A stretch of 64,000 bases of DNA from Mucilaginibacter oryzae (GTDB lineage Bacteria > Bacteroidota > Bacteroidia > Sphingobacteriales > Sphingobacteriaceae): contig NZ_QGHA01000005.1 in assembly GCF_003148845.1 (NCBI RefSeq), positions 1 to 64,000 of the forward strand, given 5' to 3'. The notes beneath the pieces are model-generated. The model made no database searches. It was not told where the DNA came from and worked only from the letters and a program-made list of their open reading frames with translations. The position numbers were made by a program, and so were the translations under genes. Of the stretch, positions 53,703-62,724 are shown piece after piece (position 1 is the first letter of the stretch; each line of letters opens with the position of its first letter).

Positions 53703-56159
53703 TTAGAATTCCCGGTCGTTCAGTTCACTCTTGGGTAGTTTTAGCTTACTGGTAAACCGGTTTAAATTAAAACTTAAATTGACCATGAAAATATTGGTTT
53801 CGTATATATAATTGGTTGTTGTATAAAAGTCAGCCCCCGATGTGGTGATGCGTTGTTTGGCTGCATTGAAAATGCCCATGTTTTGCCAGAGCAGGGATGC
53901 GGCGAAACGGCCGTTCATAAAAGTTTTCTTCACCGAGGTATTGGGAATAAAGTACTGCGAATCTTCGCCCTGCGCGGTTGGCCGTTTGGATAAATAATTG
54001 ATATTGACCTGCGCGCTCCAAGTTTGGGTGATCTGGAAGGTAGTATTAGCATTTAAAGTGTAAGCCCAGCGTTGGTTGTTCACAGTAACCGCCTTATTCA
54101 ATATTTTTATATCACCGCTGATATGATAGTTAAATGCATTAGCGCCGGCATACACCGACCACCATTTGGTGAGTTGCAGGTTTGTTCCGGCCTCCACCCC
54201 TAATTGTTTGGCCGTACCGGCATTGGTATACACCCGGTTAAGGATAGTATCGGCATATACGCTGTTCAGACGTTGTATCGGGTTTTTAATATACTGATAA
54301 TAAGCGGTTGCGAAGAAACTACCTGCTTTAAAACTGTGATTGATACCCAATTCTACCTGATCAATAAATTCCGGCAGGAGATCGGGATCGCCTTCTTCCA
54401 AAGTTTCCGAATGTTCGCGTTCAGGGATGGGGTTCAGTTCCAGGTTAGTGGCGCGGTTGATCCGTTTGCTATAATCAGCTTTGAGCTTCCAGTTATTGTT
54501 GAGGCTGTATTGTAGTAACGCTGAAGGAAAAAGATTAGAGAGATTTAACCGGTGACGGTTAGGATCGTATGAAAGATCGACCGCGCGCGTGGCGTATTCA
54601 TAACGAAGCCCGCCGTTATATTCCCATTGATCATTTTTACCGGAATACTGGGTATACACAGCGTTGATTACATTTTTTGCGTGCAGGCTGCCCTGGAATT
54701 TATCAGCATCCGGCTGCGAAGTTGGCGGCGTTACGAGATAATCGAACCGACCGTCTTGTGTATCATACCGTAACTGGTAACCACTCTCCAATTTTCCTTT
54801 GCCCAATGGCAGGCTGTGATCCAATTTAAAGCGATAACCGCTAATTGGGCGTTTATACGGGTTATACACATATTGAATGGTATCAGCCGTATTAGGATAA
54901 TGCAGGTTACGGTTTTTGGTATTACCATACAGGTCTGCATGTTCATAAACGAACCCTGCAACCAACGTTGATTTATCTGTAAAGGTGTGGGTATAATCAA
55001 AGTTAGCTAAAGCGAAACTTCCCTCTTTGGTTTGGGTATTGGCATTATAATAGGTGGTGCCCTTCAACAATAGGTTAGTGCTTAGGCTCAACGTGGCGTT
55101 GTGATATAATAAATCTGCTTCGCGATCCTGGTAACGTCGGCCAATGAATAAGCCGCCCGAAAAGACGTTAGCGGGATCGGGTGTAAAGTTAATCGTCGCC
55201 CGCGCAGCGTAATTATATTTTTTAAAACTTCGTTCACCAACGGATGGAAAACGGGTGATTGTGCCCGAAACGATGTTTTCGGTGTAGGCATCACCCTCGC
55301 GGTACCCGGCGTTATCGTTACGATTATAGTTTCCGCCGATCGACATGTCCCATTTATTTTTGCGGTAATTCAAGGTAACATCCCCGCCAAAGCGTACAGG
55401 CTGGCGCGAATTGCCGTGGTCGTCCACACTCGGCATACCGCACTGCGCATTGATCGCGAGGGTTAGCCCGTCTGTCGCACCTTTTTTGGTAATGATATTC
55501 AGGATGCCGCCACGGCCATCGGGATCGTATTTGGCCGATGGCGAAGTTACTACTTCTATATTCTCTACGGCGTTGGCCGGAAGTTGGGTTAAAACGGTTT
55601 GGGCGTCGGTAACAACAGGCTTGCCATTGATGAGTACAAGAAACTTTTCTGAGCCGCGCATACTGATATTACCTTCGCCGTTTACTGATACCGAGGGCAG
55701 GTTTTTGATTACATCAATAGCTGAACCACCTTTAGCAGCCTCAAACTGGCCGGCCCGATAAACCTGCTTATCGATCTTGTTAACGGCATTTACCTGCCGC
55801 CCTTTAATATTAACCTCATTCAAAAGTTTGGCCGCAGGATGTAAAACAAGTTCACCTAAATCAAGTTGTCGGCCTTCGCTCAGCTGCAAGTCGGTTCTTA
55901 CCATGTTTTGATACCCGATAAAGGCGATCTTTAACCGATACCAGCCTGCGGGAAGCCCGGACAATTCAAAACTACCGTTACCTTTGCTAACGGTGCCTGC
56001 AACCAAACCGGAATCAGCCATTTTGAATACGGCAGCGCTGGCGTATTCTACAGGTTGACGGGTTTGGCTATCTATAATGCGGCCTTTGATAACCGCCGTT
56101 TGTGCAAAAAGAGTAAAGCAATTAAAAGCCAGAAACAGCGAAAGGAGAGTTTTTTTCAT
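53703..56159 (-). CDS. TonB-dependent-receptor-like outer-membrane beta-barrel protein
   Basis: An 818-residue protein with a signal peptide (LFLAFNCFTLFAQ), a carboxypeptidase-regulatory-like domain (GRIIDSQTRQPVEYASAAVF), a plug-like region (KGGSAIDVIKNLPSVSVNGE, KFLVLINGKPVVTDAQTVL, YDPDGRGGILNIITKKG) and a C-terminal barrel of the outer-membrane beta-barrel family 3 type. This group is common in Bacteroidota and its ligands are mostly unknown. It is followed upstream by an AraC regulator gene in the same orientation, 75 bp away, which may control it. Confidence 0.88.
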   Translation of the reverse strand: MKKTLLSLFLAFNCFTLFAQTAVIKGRIIDSQTRQPVEYASAAVFKMADSGLVAGTVSKGNGSFELSGLPAGWYRLKIAFIGYQNMVRTDLQLSEGRQLDLGELVLHPAAKLLNEVNIKGRQVNAVNKIDKQVYRAGQFEAAKGGSAIDVIKNLPSVSVNGEGNISMRGSEKFLVLINGKPVVTDAQTVLTQLPANAVENIEVVTSPSAKYDPDGRGGILNIITKKGATDGLTLAINAQCGMPSVDDHGNSRQPVRFGGDVTLNYRKNKWDMSIGGNYNRNDNAGYREGDAYTENIVSGTITRFPSVGERSFKKYNYAARATINFTPDPANVFSGGLFIGRRYQDREADLLYHNATLSLSTNLLLKGTTYYNANTQTKEGSFALANFDYTHTFTDKSTLVAGFVYEHADLYGNTKNRNLHYPNTADTIQYVYNPYKRPISGYRFKLDHSLPLGKGKLESGYQLRYDTQDGRFDYLVTPPTSQPDADKFQGSLHAKNVINAVYTQYSGKNDQWEYNGGLRYEYATRAVDLSYDPNRHRLNLSNLFPSALLQYSLNNNWKLKADYSKRINRATNLELNPIPEREHSETLEEGDPDLLPEFIDQVELGINHSFKAGSFFATAYYQYIKNPIQRLNSVYADTILNRVYTNAGTAKQLGVEAGTNLQLTKWWSVYAGANAFNYHISGDIKILNKAVTVNNQRWAYTLNANTTFQITQTWSAQVNINYLSKRPTAQGEDSQYFIPNTSVKKTFMNGRFAASLLWQNMGIFNAAKQRITTSGADFYTTTNYIYETNIFMVNLSFNLNRFTSKLKLPKSELNDREF

Positions 56160-56233
56160 CGATCAAGCAGTTACGCAAAACTACCACTCGCTTAGTTTTT
56201 ACTGCGGTAAAAACACTGCATATTACGGTATAT

Positions 56234-57037
56234 TCAGCGTTTAGCAACCAGCAACTCCCGGTATGCGCCCGGGGTAAGATTGGTAGCTCCCTTAAAAAAC
56301 TTAACGAAATGGGATGTATCATTAAAATGAAGCACATGCGCTATTTCCTTGATCGGCTGCCCGGTGGCAGAAAGCAGCGTTTTAGCTTCCAGCAGGAGTC
56401 GCTCACTAATCATCATCGAGGGTGTCTTTCCCGCAGCCTCCCGGCACACCATATTCAGTTGTTGATTGCTCACCTTTAATTGTTCTGCATAATCCTGAAC
56501 GTTCATCGATCCCGGCGTGGCTGTGTTCAAAATACTTTTAAACTGATAATACAACGCGTTGACAGGCGGTTTGGACAGCTGCCTTGCAAGCGCCGCTGTT
56601 TTTTGCAGCAGTACCCGTAAATACCCCGATAGTATTGTCAAATTGGCTTTTGGCTTTCGGTATTCATCATTAAACAAATTCAGTAACGGCAAATAGGTGT
56701 CATCCCCGGCCAGGTCTATAACAGTATTTAAGCTGTAACTAATAGCTAACAGGTCGGCCCCAAGAAACTCTTCTTTAAACAGGATCACAAAGCCTTTGGG
56801 TATACGGTTAAAATCCCAGCAATGGGTTTGCCCTGGTTTCAAAAAGAAAATAACCGGTGGATTAACCTCGTAGGTCTGGTCATCTATCAAATGCGTACCG
56901 GCACCATCACTAAGTACAATCAACTCAAAATATCCCGCGTGCTTATGCGGCAAAGTGGGTTTAATCACCTCCTTGAAAGGACTTATCTTAAGTAACTCTG
57001 TACTGCCTATTTTAGATTTCGATTGTATACCGGACAT
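56234..57037 (-). CDS. AraC-family transcriptional regulator with cupin-like sensor
   Basis: A 267-residue regulator from ATG at 57037 (the GTG before it is less likely). N-terminal cupin-like domain: HKHAGYFELIVLSDGAGTHL and VIFFLKPGQTHCWDF. C-terminal AraC HTH pair: VQDYAEQLKVSNQQLNMVCR and PIKEIAHVLHFNDTSHFVKF, ending FKGATNLTPGAYREL. It precedes the outer-membrane barrel gene on the same strand and is a plausible regulator of it. Confidence 0.9.
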   Translation of the reverse strand: MSGIQSKSKIGSTELLKISPFKEVIKPTLPHKHAGYFELIVLSDGAGTHLIDDQTYEVNPPVIFFLKPGQTHCWDFNRIPKGFVILFKEEFLGADLLAISYSLNTVIDLAGDDTYLPLLNLFNDEYRKPKANLTILSGYLRVLLQKTAALARQLSKPPVNALYYQFKSILNTATPGSMNVQDYAEQLKVSNQQLNMVCREAAGKTPSMMISERLLLEAKTLLSATGQPIKEIAHVLHFNDTSHFVKFFKGATNLTPGAYRELLVAKR

Positions 57038-57106
57038 CACTGCGCTAAAAATAGCGATAAATTATGCATCGCCCAATATCTGTGCTTCATTTGTCCCAGA
57101 CCGGCC

Positions 57107-57346
57107 TTAGTTAAACGATTGCCTGAACGCCAACGGTGATAAGCTGGTTTTCGTTTTAAACAGCTTACTGAAGGATTGTTAATGTTCAAAGCCCAGCTCA
57201 TAAGCGATCTCGCTGACACTGAGGTTGGTGGTGGAAAGTTTTTCCTTGACCAGTTCAATCAGTTGATGGTGCAGGTGCTGCTGCATATTTTTTGCGCGGC
57301 CATCGTATTTGTAGCCGCCGAAATGATCTATAATGGATTTCAACAC
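57107..57346 (-). pseudogene. C-terminal remnant of a second AraC-family regulator
   Basis: The frame encodes FGGYKYDGRAKNMQQHLHHQ, then LSTTNLSVSEIAYELGFEH, a TAA, and QSFSKLFKTKTSLSPLAFRQ, the typical closing helix-turn-helix of an AraC regulator. The TAA is a single premature stop within the second HTH, and the sensor half is missing. It is a relic. Confidence 0.7.
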
Positions 57347-57364
57347 AAATTTTAATTAAACAAA

Positions 57365-57766
57365 ATGGACATCAAGAATAAAACCAACTCCCTGGCCGAC
57401 CGCGATATTGAATTGCTTGTTGCCCGTTTGCCGCGTGCCGGTGTAATAACCGCGAGTTGTATTGTACTGATCGGCGGCATCGTGTTTCTTATGAGGCATG
57501 GCTCGGCACCAATGCCGTCCTATCATCATTTTAATGGCGAGAATATGGATTACACTACCTTCGGTGGTATTATTTCGAACACCTGGCAGCTCAACCCCAA
57601 AGGAATTATTCAATTCGGGGTAATGGTGCTGATTGCAACGCCTGTTTTACGGATAGCGTTATCATTGTTCGGCTTCGGGTTAGAAAAAGATTGGCTTTAT
57701 GTAGCCATCACTACCATTGTGCTTTGCGTAATGCTGTTCAGCACCATAGGCGGATTGAAGGTGTAA
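57365..57766 (+). CDS. DUF1634-family membrane protein
   Basis: A 133-residue protein with three membrane helices (about 25-44, 79-96 and 108-128) and the pattern DRDIELLVARLPRAGVITAS and LNPKGIIQFGVMVLIATPVL, as in DUF1634 proteins. These are nearly always encoded next to a TauE/SafE-type (TSUP) anion exporter and probably assist it. That exporter gene is absent here, so the protein looks orphaned by rearrangement. Confidence 0.8.
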   Translation: MDIKNKTNSLADRDIELLVARLPRAGVITASCIVLIGGIVFLMRHGSAPMPSYHHFNGENMDYTTFGGIISNTWQLNPKGIIQFGVMVLIATPVLRIALSLFGFGLEKDWLYVAITTIVLCVMLFSTIGGLKV

Positions 57767-57776
57767 AGTAGTTTGA

Positions 57777-57848
57777 TCAGGATAGCTTAAGCAATTGATC
57801 TGCGTTTTCATACGCTATTTTGGCTTTATTCTGGTCGGATAACCCGCG
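57777..57848 (-). pseudogene. C-terminal end of an amidohydrolase-like gene
   Basis: Twenty-odd codons read RGLSDQNKAKIAYENADQLL followed by KLS and TGA. This is the usual ending of TIM-barrel amidohydrolase-family proteins (LSDxDKxKIxYxNAxRLLKL). Nothing else of the gene remains, because IS5-type debris follows. Confidence 0.4.
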
Positions 57849-57987
57849 TTTCGTTTAAAAAAGGCTATGCCCATTTAGTTAGTGCTGAAAGGATAATCCC
57901 ACGAATTTATGGTTGCTGTTATCGGTGAAACAGTTAAGTCTAAAAATAACTGAACAGCGGAGTTAGGCGAACGAATGGCCTTGGCAA

Positions 57988-58275
57988 TTGAAAGAAATGC
58001 TAAGCAGTATTAAAGTGATCATAGCTGACGGCGGGTACCGCGGCGAGATCATCGAACAGGTAAAGAAGAGACTTGGTTTTCTTATTCAGATAGTTATGCG
58101 TTCAGATGATAAGAAAACCAAATTTACGCCTGTCCATAAAAGATGGGTGCTCGAAAGAACATTTGCCTGGTTCGACGATGACAGAAGGCTATGCAGGAAC
58201 TATGAGCTCTTGCTTGAGTCTTCCGAAAACATGGTCAAACTTGCCGCTATAAAATTATTATTGAACAAAATTTAA
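57988..58275 (+). pseudogene. C-terminal fragment of an IS5-family transposase
   Basis: A 95-codon open frame with no proper start encodes KVIIADGGYRGEIIEQVKKR, then KRWVLERTFAWFDDDRRLCR and NYELLLESSENMVKLAAIKL, the end of an IS5-type DDE transposase; the catalytic Glu context (ERTFAWFD) is kept but the first Asp domain is gone. A possible right inverted end (AAACAGGCTCT) follows at about 58274-58284. Confidence 0.8.
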
Positions 58276-58354
58276 ACAGGCTCTAAGTTTTTATTATCTG
58301 ACAATCGCAAACGCACTTATTGCGTTATTTGCATATATTTAAAAAAAACACATA

Positions 58355-59122
58355 ATGAAAAAAACCTTAACACTTATTACTTTACTTTTAGTAACCGCTT
58401 GTTCCTCGGCGTTCTCTCAAAACATTGTAAACCCTCAAGTTGATCAAACAGATGCTGACAACAGCAAAATTGCAAAAATAGAAACTAACGCACAGTTCAC
58501 TATCATATCGTTTGTTTACACCGCCAACGCAGACGACTCATGGGTTCAAGTAAATAAAGAGATTTTTATCCAAACCGACCAAAGTAATGAACATTACAAC
58601 TATGTTAAATCTGAAAATGTTGCTATAGCTCCCGCAAAACATCAATTTTCAAAGGCTGGAGATACTCTTTTATTTAAAGTATATTTTAGGAAGATACCGG
58701 CAACTACAAAAACGATTGACATCATAGAGAGAGCAGGCCCCAAAAAAGACGAGATCTCGTATTTGAATTTCTATAATGTCGAGCTCACCAAACAAAAAAC
58801 ATACATCACTGATGTTAAAATAACCGGTCTCGATGGAGGTTCCCCTTTTCTGGCATCCGGCAATGGCGACCAATCGGTAATAAAAGATGGCATGATGGGG
58901 GCACTAAACGCGATGGGGCCTATGTATGCATCAATGGCCAAATCCTTACTTGATGCTCAACTCGCTTATTTCAAGCAACCAGGGAAGTTAATTGAAATTG
59001 CAAAGCTACATAAGGAATATTTTGATGCTCTTGTAAAACAAGGTTTTACTTACGACCAGGCATTGAAGATCATTACCGATAGTGGCTTAATTCCAAAGGC
59101 TTCAAGTTTAAGCGGTAGATAA
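58355..59122 (+). CDS. exported protein of unknown function
   Basis: A 255-residue protein with a signal peptide that could be lipoprotein-like (LLLVTACSSAFSQ). The mature N-terminal half is beta-rich (AQFTIISFVYTANADDSWVQ; VNKEIFIQTDQSNEHYNYVK), resembling the small Ig-like folds of secreted Bacteroidota proteins; the C-terminal third is helical (YFKQPGKLIEIAKLHKEYFDALVKQG). I do not recognise the family. The neighbouring gene on the right (guaB) is convergent and the two share a terminator. Confidence 0.7.
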   Translation: MKKTLTLITLLLVTACSSAFSQNIVNPQVDQTDADNSKIAKIETNAQFTIISFVYTANADDSWVQVNKEIFIQTDQSNEHYNYVKSENVAIAPAKHQFSKAGDTLLFKVYFRKIPATTKTIDIIERAGPKKDEISYLNFYNVELTKQKTYITDVKITGLDGGSPFLASGNGDQSVIKDGMMGALNAMGPMYASMAKSLLDAQLAYFKQPGKLIEIAKLHKEYFDALVKQGFTYDQALKIITDSGLIPKASSLSGR

Positions 59123-59136
59123 ACCATTAAAGCAAA

Positions 59137-59172
59137 AGGCCTGTAAAGTAAACTATCTACTTTTACAGGCCT
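59137..59172. terminator. bidirectional terminator between convergent genes
   Basis: An 11-bp perfect stem AGGCCTGTAAA / TTTACAGGCCT (59137-59147 and 59162-59172) with a 14-bp loop lies between the convergent exported-protein gene and guaB. The better T-tract is on the minus strand (TTTTGCTTT), fitting guaB termination. Confidence 0.8.
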
Positions 59173-59195
59173 CTGTTATTTATTCTCAAATATAA

Positions 59196-60668
59196 TTAGC
59201 GACTGGTATAATTCGGCGCTTCTTTAGTAATGGTAATATCGTGCGGATGGCTTTCGCGCATGCCGGCGGCAGTGATGCGTACAAATTTTGCTTTTTGCAA
59301 ATCTTCAATATTGGCGGCACCGCAATAGTGCATACCGGCACGTAATCCGCCTATGTATTGGAATATCACTTCGGCCATACTGCCTTTGTAGGGCACGCGG
59401 CCAACAATACCTTCGGGTACCAGCTTGGTTACCACATCGGTTTCGTCCTGGAAGTAGCGGTCTTTCGAACCTTTAGCCATTGCCTCTACCGACCCCATGC
59501 CGCGGTACGATTTAAACTTACGACCTTCAAATATGATAGTTTCGCCCGGCGACTCTTCAACACCGGCAAACAATGAGCCTGCCATGATCGAGCTTGCACC
59601 TGCAGCTATCGCCTTAACAATATCACCTGTTTGTTTAATACCGCCATCGGCAATAACCGGGATGCCACGGCCTTCAAGCGCTTTGGCACACTCATACACG
59701 GCATACAGCTGCGGTACACCTACACCTGCAATAATGCGTGTGGTACAAATTGAACCAGGGCCTATACCTACTTTAACAGCGTCGGCACCGGCATCGGCAA
59801 GGGCCAAAGCCGCTTCGCCGGTTGCAATGTTACCCGCAATTACCTGCAAATTAGGATAAAGCTTTTTAACGGCCTTAACCATATCAATAACCCCTTTGGA
59901 GTGGCCATGAGCCGTATCAACAGTAACCACATCCACCCCTGCGTTTACCAAAGCGGTAACCCTGTCAATATTATCGGCAGCAACGCCAACGGCTGCGCCT
60001 ACACGTAAGCGCCCAAACTCATCCTTACAGGCGTTAGGGAAGTTTTTAACTTTCTGAATGTCTTTATAGGTGATGAGGCCTACCAGTTTCCCATCGTTAT
60101 TTACAACAGGTAGTTTCTCAATTTTATTGCTTTGCAGGATGTTGGCAGCATCGCCAAGTGTAGTACCTTCGGGTGCGGTGATGAGGTTGGTTTTCGTCAT
60201 CACTTCGCTAACCGCTACCGACATATCTTTCTGAAAACGGAGATCACGATTGGTAATGATACCTTTCAAATTTTGTTCGGCATCTACAACCGGGATACCG
60301 CCGATGCTAAATTCCTTCATCAACTGGAAAGCGTCGGCCAGCAAGGCATCTTCACTTAAGGTCACCGGATCCTGGATCATACCGCTTTCAGAGCGTTTAA
60401 CCTTGCGAACCTCGTCGGCCTGAGCCTGGATAGTCATATTTTTATGCAAAATACCTATACCGCCCGCCTGCGCGATAGCTATAGCCAACTCAGCCTCGGT
60501 AACCGTATCCATAGCCGCCGAAAGGATCGGGATGTTTAAACGGATGCTTTTAGTTAAGTAAGTGCTGGTGTTTACTTCGCGCGGTAAAACTTCTGAATAA
60601 GCCGGGAGTAGTAAAACGTCGTCGTAAGTTAATCCTTCGGCAACAAATTTTGATGGGTCTAACTGCAT
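59196..60668 (-). CDS. guaB: inosine-5'-monophosphate dehydrogenase
   Basis: A 490-residue full-length IMPDH, oxidising IMP to XMP in GTP synthesis. The TIM barrel is split by a CBS pair (about 95-210: [39 protein letters not shown]). The catalytic loop is [20 protein letters not shown] with Cys308. Substrate-binding [10 protein letters not shown] and [19 protein letters not shown] are present, and the flap ends in [13 protein letters not shown] consensus -7 box lies about 36 bp upstream. A cytoplasmic housekeeping enzyme with no operon partner. Confidence 0.98.
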   Translation of the reverse strand: MQLDPSKFVAEGLTYDDVLLLPAYSEVLPREVNTSTYLTKSIRLNIPILSAAMDTVTEAELAIAIAQAGGIGILHKNMTIQAQADEVRKVKRSESGMIQDPVTLSEDALLADAFQLMKEFSIGGIPVVDAEQNLKGIITNRDLRFQKDMSVAVSEVMTKTNLITAPEGTTLGDAANILQSNKIEKLPVVNNDGKLVGLITYKDIQKVKNFPNACKDEFGRLRVGAAVGVAADNIDRVTALVNAGVDVVTVDTAHGHSKGVIDMVKAVKKLYPNLQVIAGNIATGEAALALADAGADAVKVGIGPGSICTTRIIAGVGVPQLYAVYECAKALEGRGIPVIADGGIKQTGDIVKAIAAGASSIMAGSLFAGVEESPGETIIFEGRKFKSYRGMGSVEAMAKGSKDRYFQDETDVVTKLVPEGIVGRVPYKGSMAEVIFQYIGGLRAGMHYCGAANIEDLQKAKFVRITAAGMRESHPHDITITKEAPNYTSR

Positions 60669-60703
60669 AGCAAATAATTATTTTGGAGTTATTATTTGCC
60701 GGG

Positions 60704-60711
60704 CAAAGGTA
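60704..60711 (-). promoter_or_regulatory. Bacteroidota -7 box (TACCTTTG) of guaB
   Basis: Read on the minus strand, TACCTTTG is an exact match to TAnnTTTG, 36 bp before the guaB ATG, giving a leader of about 30 nt. The -33 element is not clear. Confidence 0.55.
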
Positions 60712-60811
60712 ATAAAATATTTCGGATTTCGGAATTTCGATTTCGGATTTATTTAAAATTGCTCCGGGATGATAATTGAAGTATCCGAAAATCAAGGGAC
60801 TCAATTCAGTT

Positions 60812-61240
60812 TTACCACACCTCGTCAATTTTCAAATCACTACCTAACTTAACAACCTTTAAATTGATTACAAAAGTGTGATTATCCGGAGCCGAGAAAT
60901 AAGACACGGTATACACGCCAGGTTTGTTATTTGCTCTTACAACGGATAAAGTTTTCAGATTGACAGTATCCGCATCCTGTGCTTTAAGGAACGGATCCGC
61001 ATCAGTTTTAGAGATTATTTGAGGAATTTTAGCAAGCATTTTGCTTGTGCAATATTGCTTTTGTAGCAGAGCAATTCTTTTTTCGGTTACCCCTGGGCTT
61101 GATGACGAACCAACCTCCGTAATATATTTTGTATAAAAAACGGATAAAAATTTTGAAACCTCCTTTTCCTGCGCAGACGTCTGTGCTTTTGAGTAAACAA
61201 AGCCTAAAGTCAATATAACAAGCAAGAGTATTTTTTTCAT
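60812..61240 (-). CDS. small exported protein, DUF3828-like
   Basis: A 142-residue protein with signal peptide MKKILLLVILTLGFVYSKAQ. The mature part reads VSKFLSVFYTKYITEVGSSS, LLQKQYCTSKMLAKIP and DADPFLKAQDADTVNLKTLS, matching my recollection of DUF3828 (unknown function, periplasmic). Only one cysteine is present. It starts upstream of guaB but has its own orientation-matched spacing of 140 bp, so co-transcription is not certain. Confidence 0.65.
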   Translation of the reverse strand: MKKILLLVILTLGFVYSKAQTSAQEKEVSKFLSVFYTKYITEVGSSSSPGVTEKRIALLQKQYCTSKMLAKIPQIISKTDADPFLKAQDADTVNLKTLSVVRANNKPGVYTVSYFSAPDNHTFVINLKVVKLGSDLKIDEVW

Positions 61241-61348
61241 TTGATGTAAGGTTAGTTGATTGAAGAATCTGCGCTTTGAAACATTAAGATCAGCATTTAC
61301 AGACCACCGTGTAAAATGGCGGATTATCTATAAATGCTGAACTCAAAC

Positions 61349-62626
61349 TCAATATTTCCCTACAATTACTTTATAAAACTGATCGAAGTTAAAGTAAGTG
61401 TTGGCTAACTTTATCAATTTCTCCGAAGTGATATTTTTCACTGTATCTGTATACCTGTCGTAATAATCGTAATCAAGACCTGCAAAATAGATGGTTTTGA
61501 ATTTATCGGCATGCGAAAAAATGTTCTCCAGGCTACCCAGTGTCGAGCCAAGCATATAGTTGCGCACCAGCGATAATTCATCATCGGGTACCGGCTCAGT
61601 TTTTAACAGGTTTATTTCTTTTTCGATTTCCGCAACCGCCGCCTTGCAAACGTCGGCCCCAACCTCGGTGGCTAAAAAGAAAGCACCGCCTTGCTTGAAT
61701 GAAGCCAACCCCGAGCCAATGCCATAAGTATAGCCTTTATCCTCCCGGATGTTAGCCATCAGCCTTGAGCCGAAATAGCCGCCTAAAACCGTATTTAACA
61801 CCTGTAGCGACTGAAAATCAGGATGGCTGCGGTTTATAACCGGCGTACCAATCCGGATAGCAGATTGTAAGGCTTCCGGTCTTTCGGTAAAGTAAAACAG
61901 ATCTGCTGCCGGTTTAAATTGGGGTTGGGTTGTTATTGCTGGGTCTGCTCCGTTGATCCATTTATTGCCAAAAGTATCTGTTACGAGGGCCAGCGTTTGC
62001 GACTCAACTTTGCCCGAGATGATGATGGTACAATTTGATGGCTGATACATTTGCTTGTAATGGACCAGCATATCATCGCGGTGCAGTGTTTGATAATCTT
62101 CCATTTCGGCCGCGTAACCAAATATGGTGGCGCCATAAACGGCACGGTTAAAGGCCCTCCGCGCCAGGATATCGTTTTTTTGTGTGCTAACCTGCAGTTT
62201 TTGCTGTTGGTTACGCTTAAAAGTTTCCAATTCCTTTTGAGGGAATACGGAATTATTAAGGATATCGGCAATAACAGGCAAGGTTTTAGGCAGGTGCTTA
62301 TTTAAAGTATATAATGTAACCTGCGAATTTTCGTAGCCGTAATCAACCTGTAAAAAAGCGCCGTAAAAATCAATTTTATCGGCAATTTCAGATGCTGTTA
62401 ATGATGATGTGCCATCGGTAAGCATGGTATTAACTGCCATGTTGAGCAACGGTTTGGCCGGATCAAAAGTGAGGTTGCCAAAAATCCATTCAATGCGTAC
62501 CAGTTCCTGATCGCCCGAGTTAAAGCAAAACAGTTTGCAGCCATTGCCAAGCTCAGTAAGCTCAGGTTTGATGAGTTTTATATTATCGATAGCTCTCGAT
62601 TCGGGAGCTGATTTTCTGTTGATCAT
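61349..62626 (-). CDS. M16-family peptidase, zinc-motif-lacking subunit
   Basis: A 425-residue protein with the two-lobe M16 fold but no HxxEH motif; where it should be, residues near 55-70 read LLNMAVNTMLTDGTSSLTAS. The conserved R/Y segment of the partner lobe is present (GYFGSRLMANIREDKGYTYG). It thus resembles the non-catalytic subunit of bacterial heterodimeric M16B peptidases. It lies 98 bp after the catalytic subunit gene on the same strand. The N terminus (MINRKSAPESRAIDNIKLIKP) shows no signal peptide. Confidence 0.88.
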   Translation of the reverse strand: MINRKSAPESRAIDNIKLIKPELTELGNGCKLFCFNSGDQELVRIEWIFGNLTFDPAKPLLNMAVNTMLTDGTSSLTASEIADKIDFYGAFLQVDYGYENSQVTLYTLNKHLPKTLPVIADILNNSVFPQKELETFKRNQQQKLQVSTQKNDILARRAFNRAVYGATIFGYAAEMEDYQTLHRDDMLVHYKQMYQPSNCTIIISGKVESQTLALVTDTFGNKWINGADPAITTQPQFKPAADLFYFTERPEALQSAIRIGTPVINRSHPDFQSLQVLNTVLGGYFGSRLMANIREDKGYTYGIGSGLASFKQGGAFFLATEVGADVCKAAVAEIEKEINLLKTEPVPDDELSLVRNYMLGSTLGSLENIFSHADKFKTIYFAGLDYDYYDRYTDTVKNITSEKLIKLANTYFNFDQFYKVIVGKY

Positions 62627-62724
62627 ATTAATAACAATTTGTCTGAATCAGAATTTTAAAGTTTCCAGAATTAAAACGCGTTATTCGGCTAATTCTTAAT
62701 TTTTTTAAATCATGATTCAGGCGC

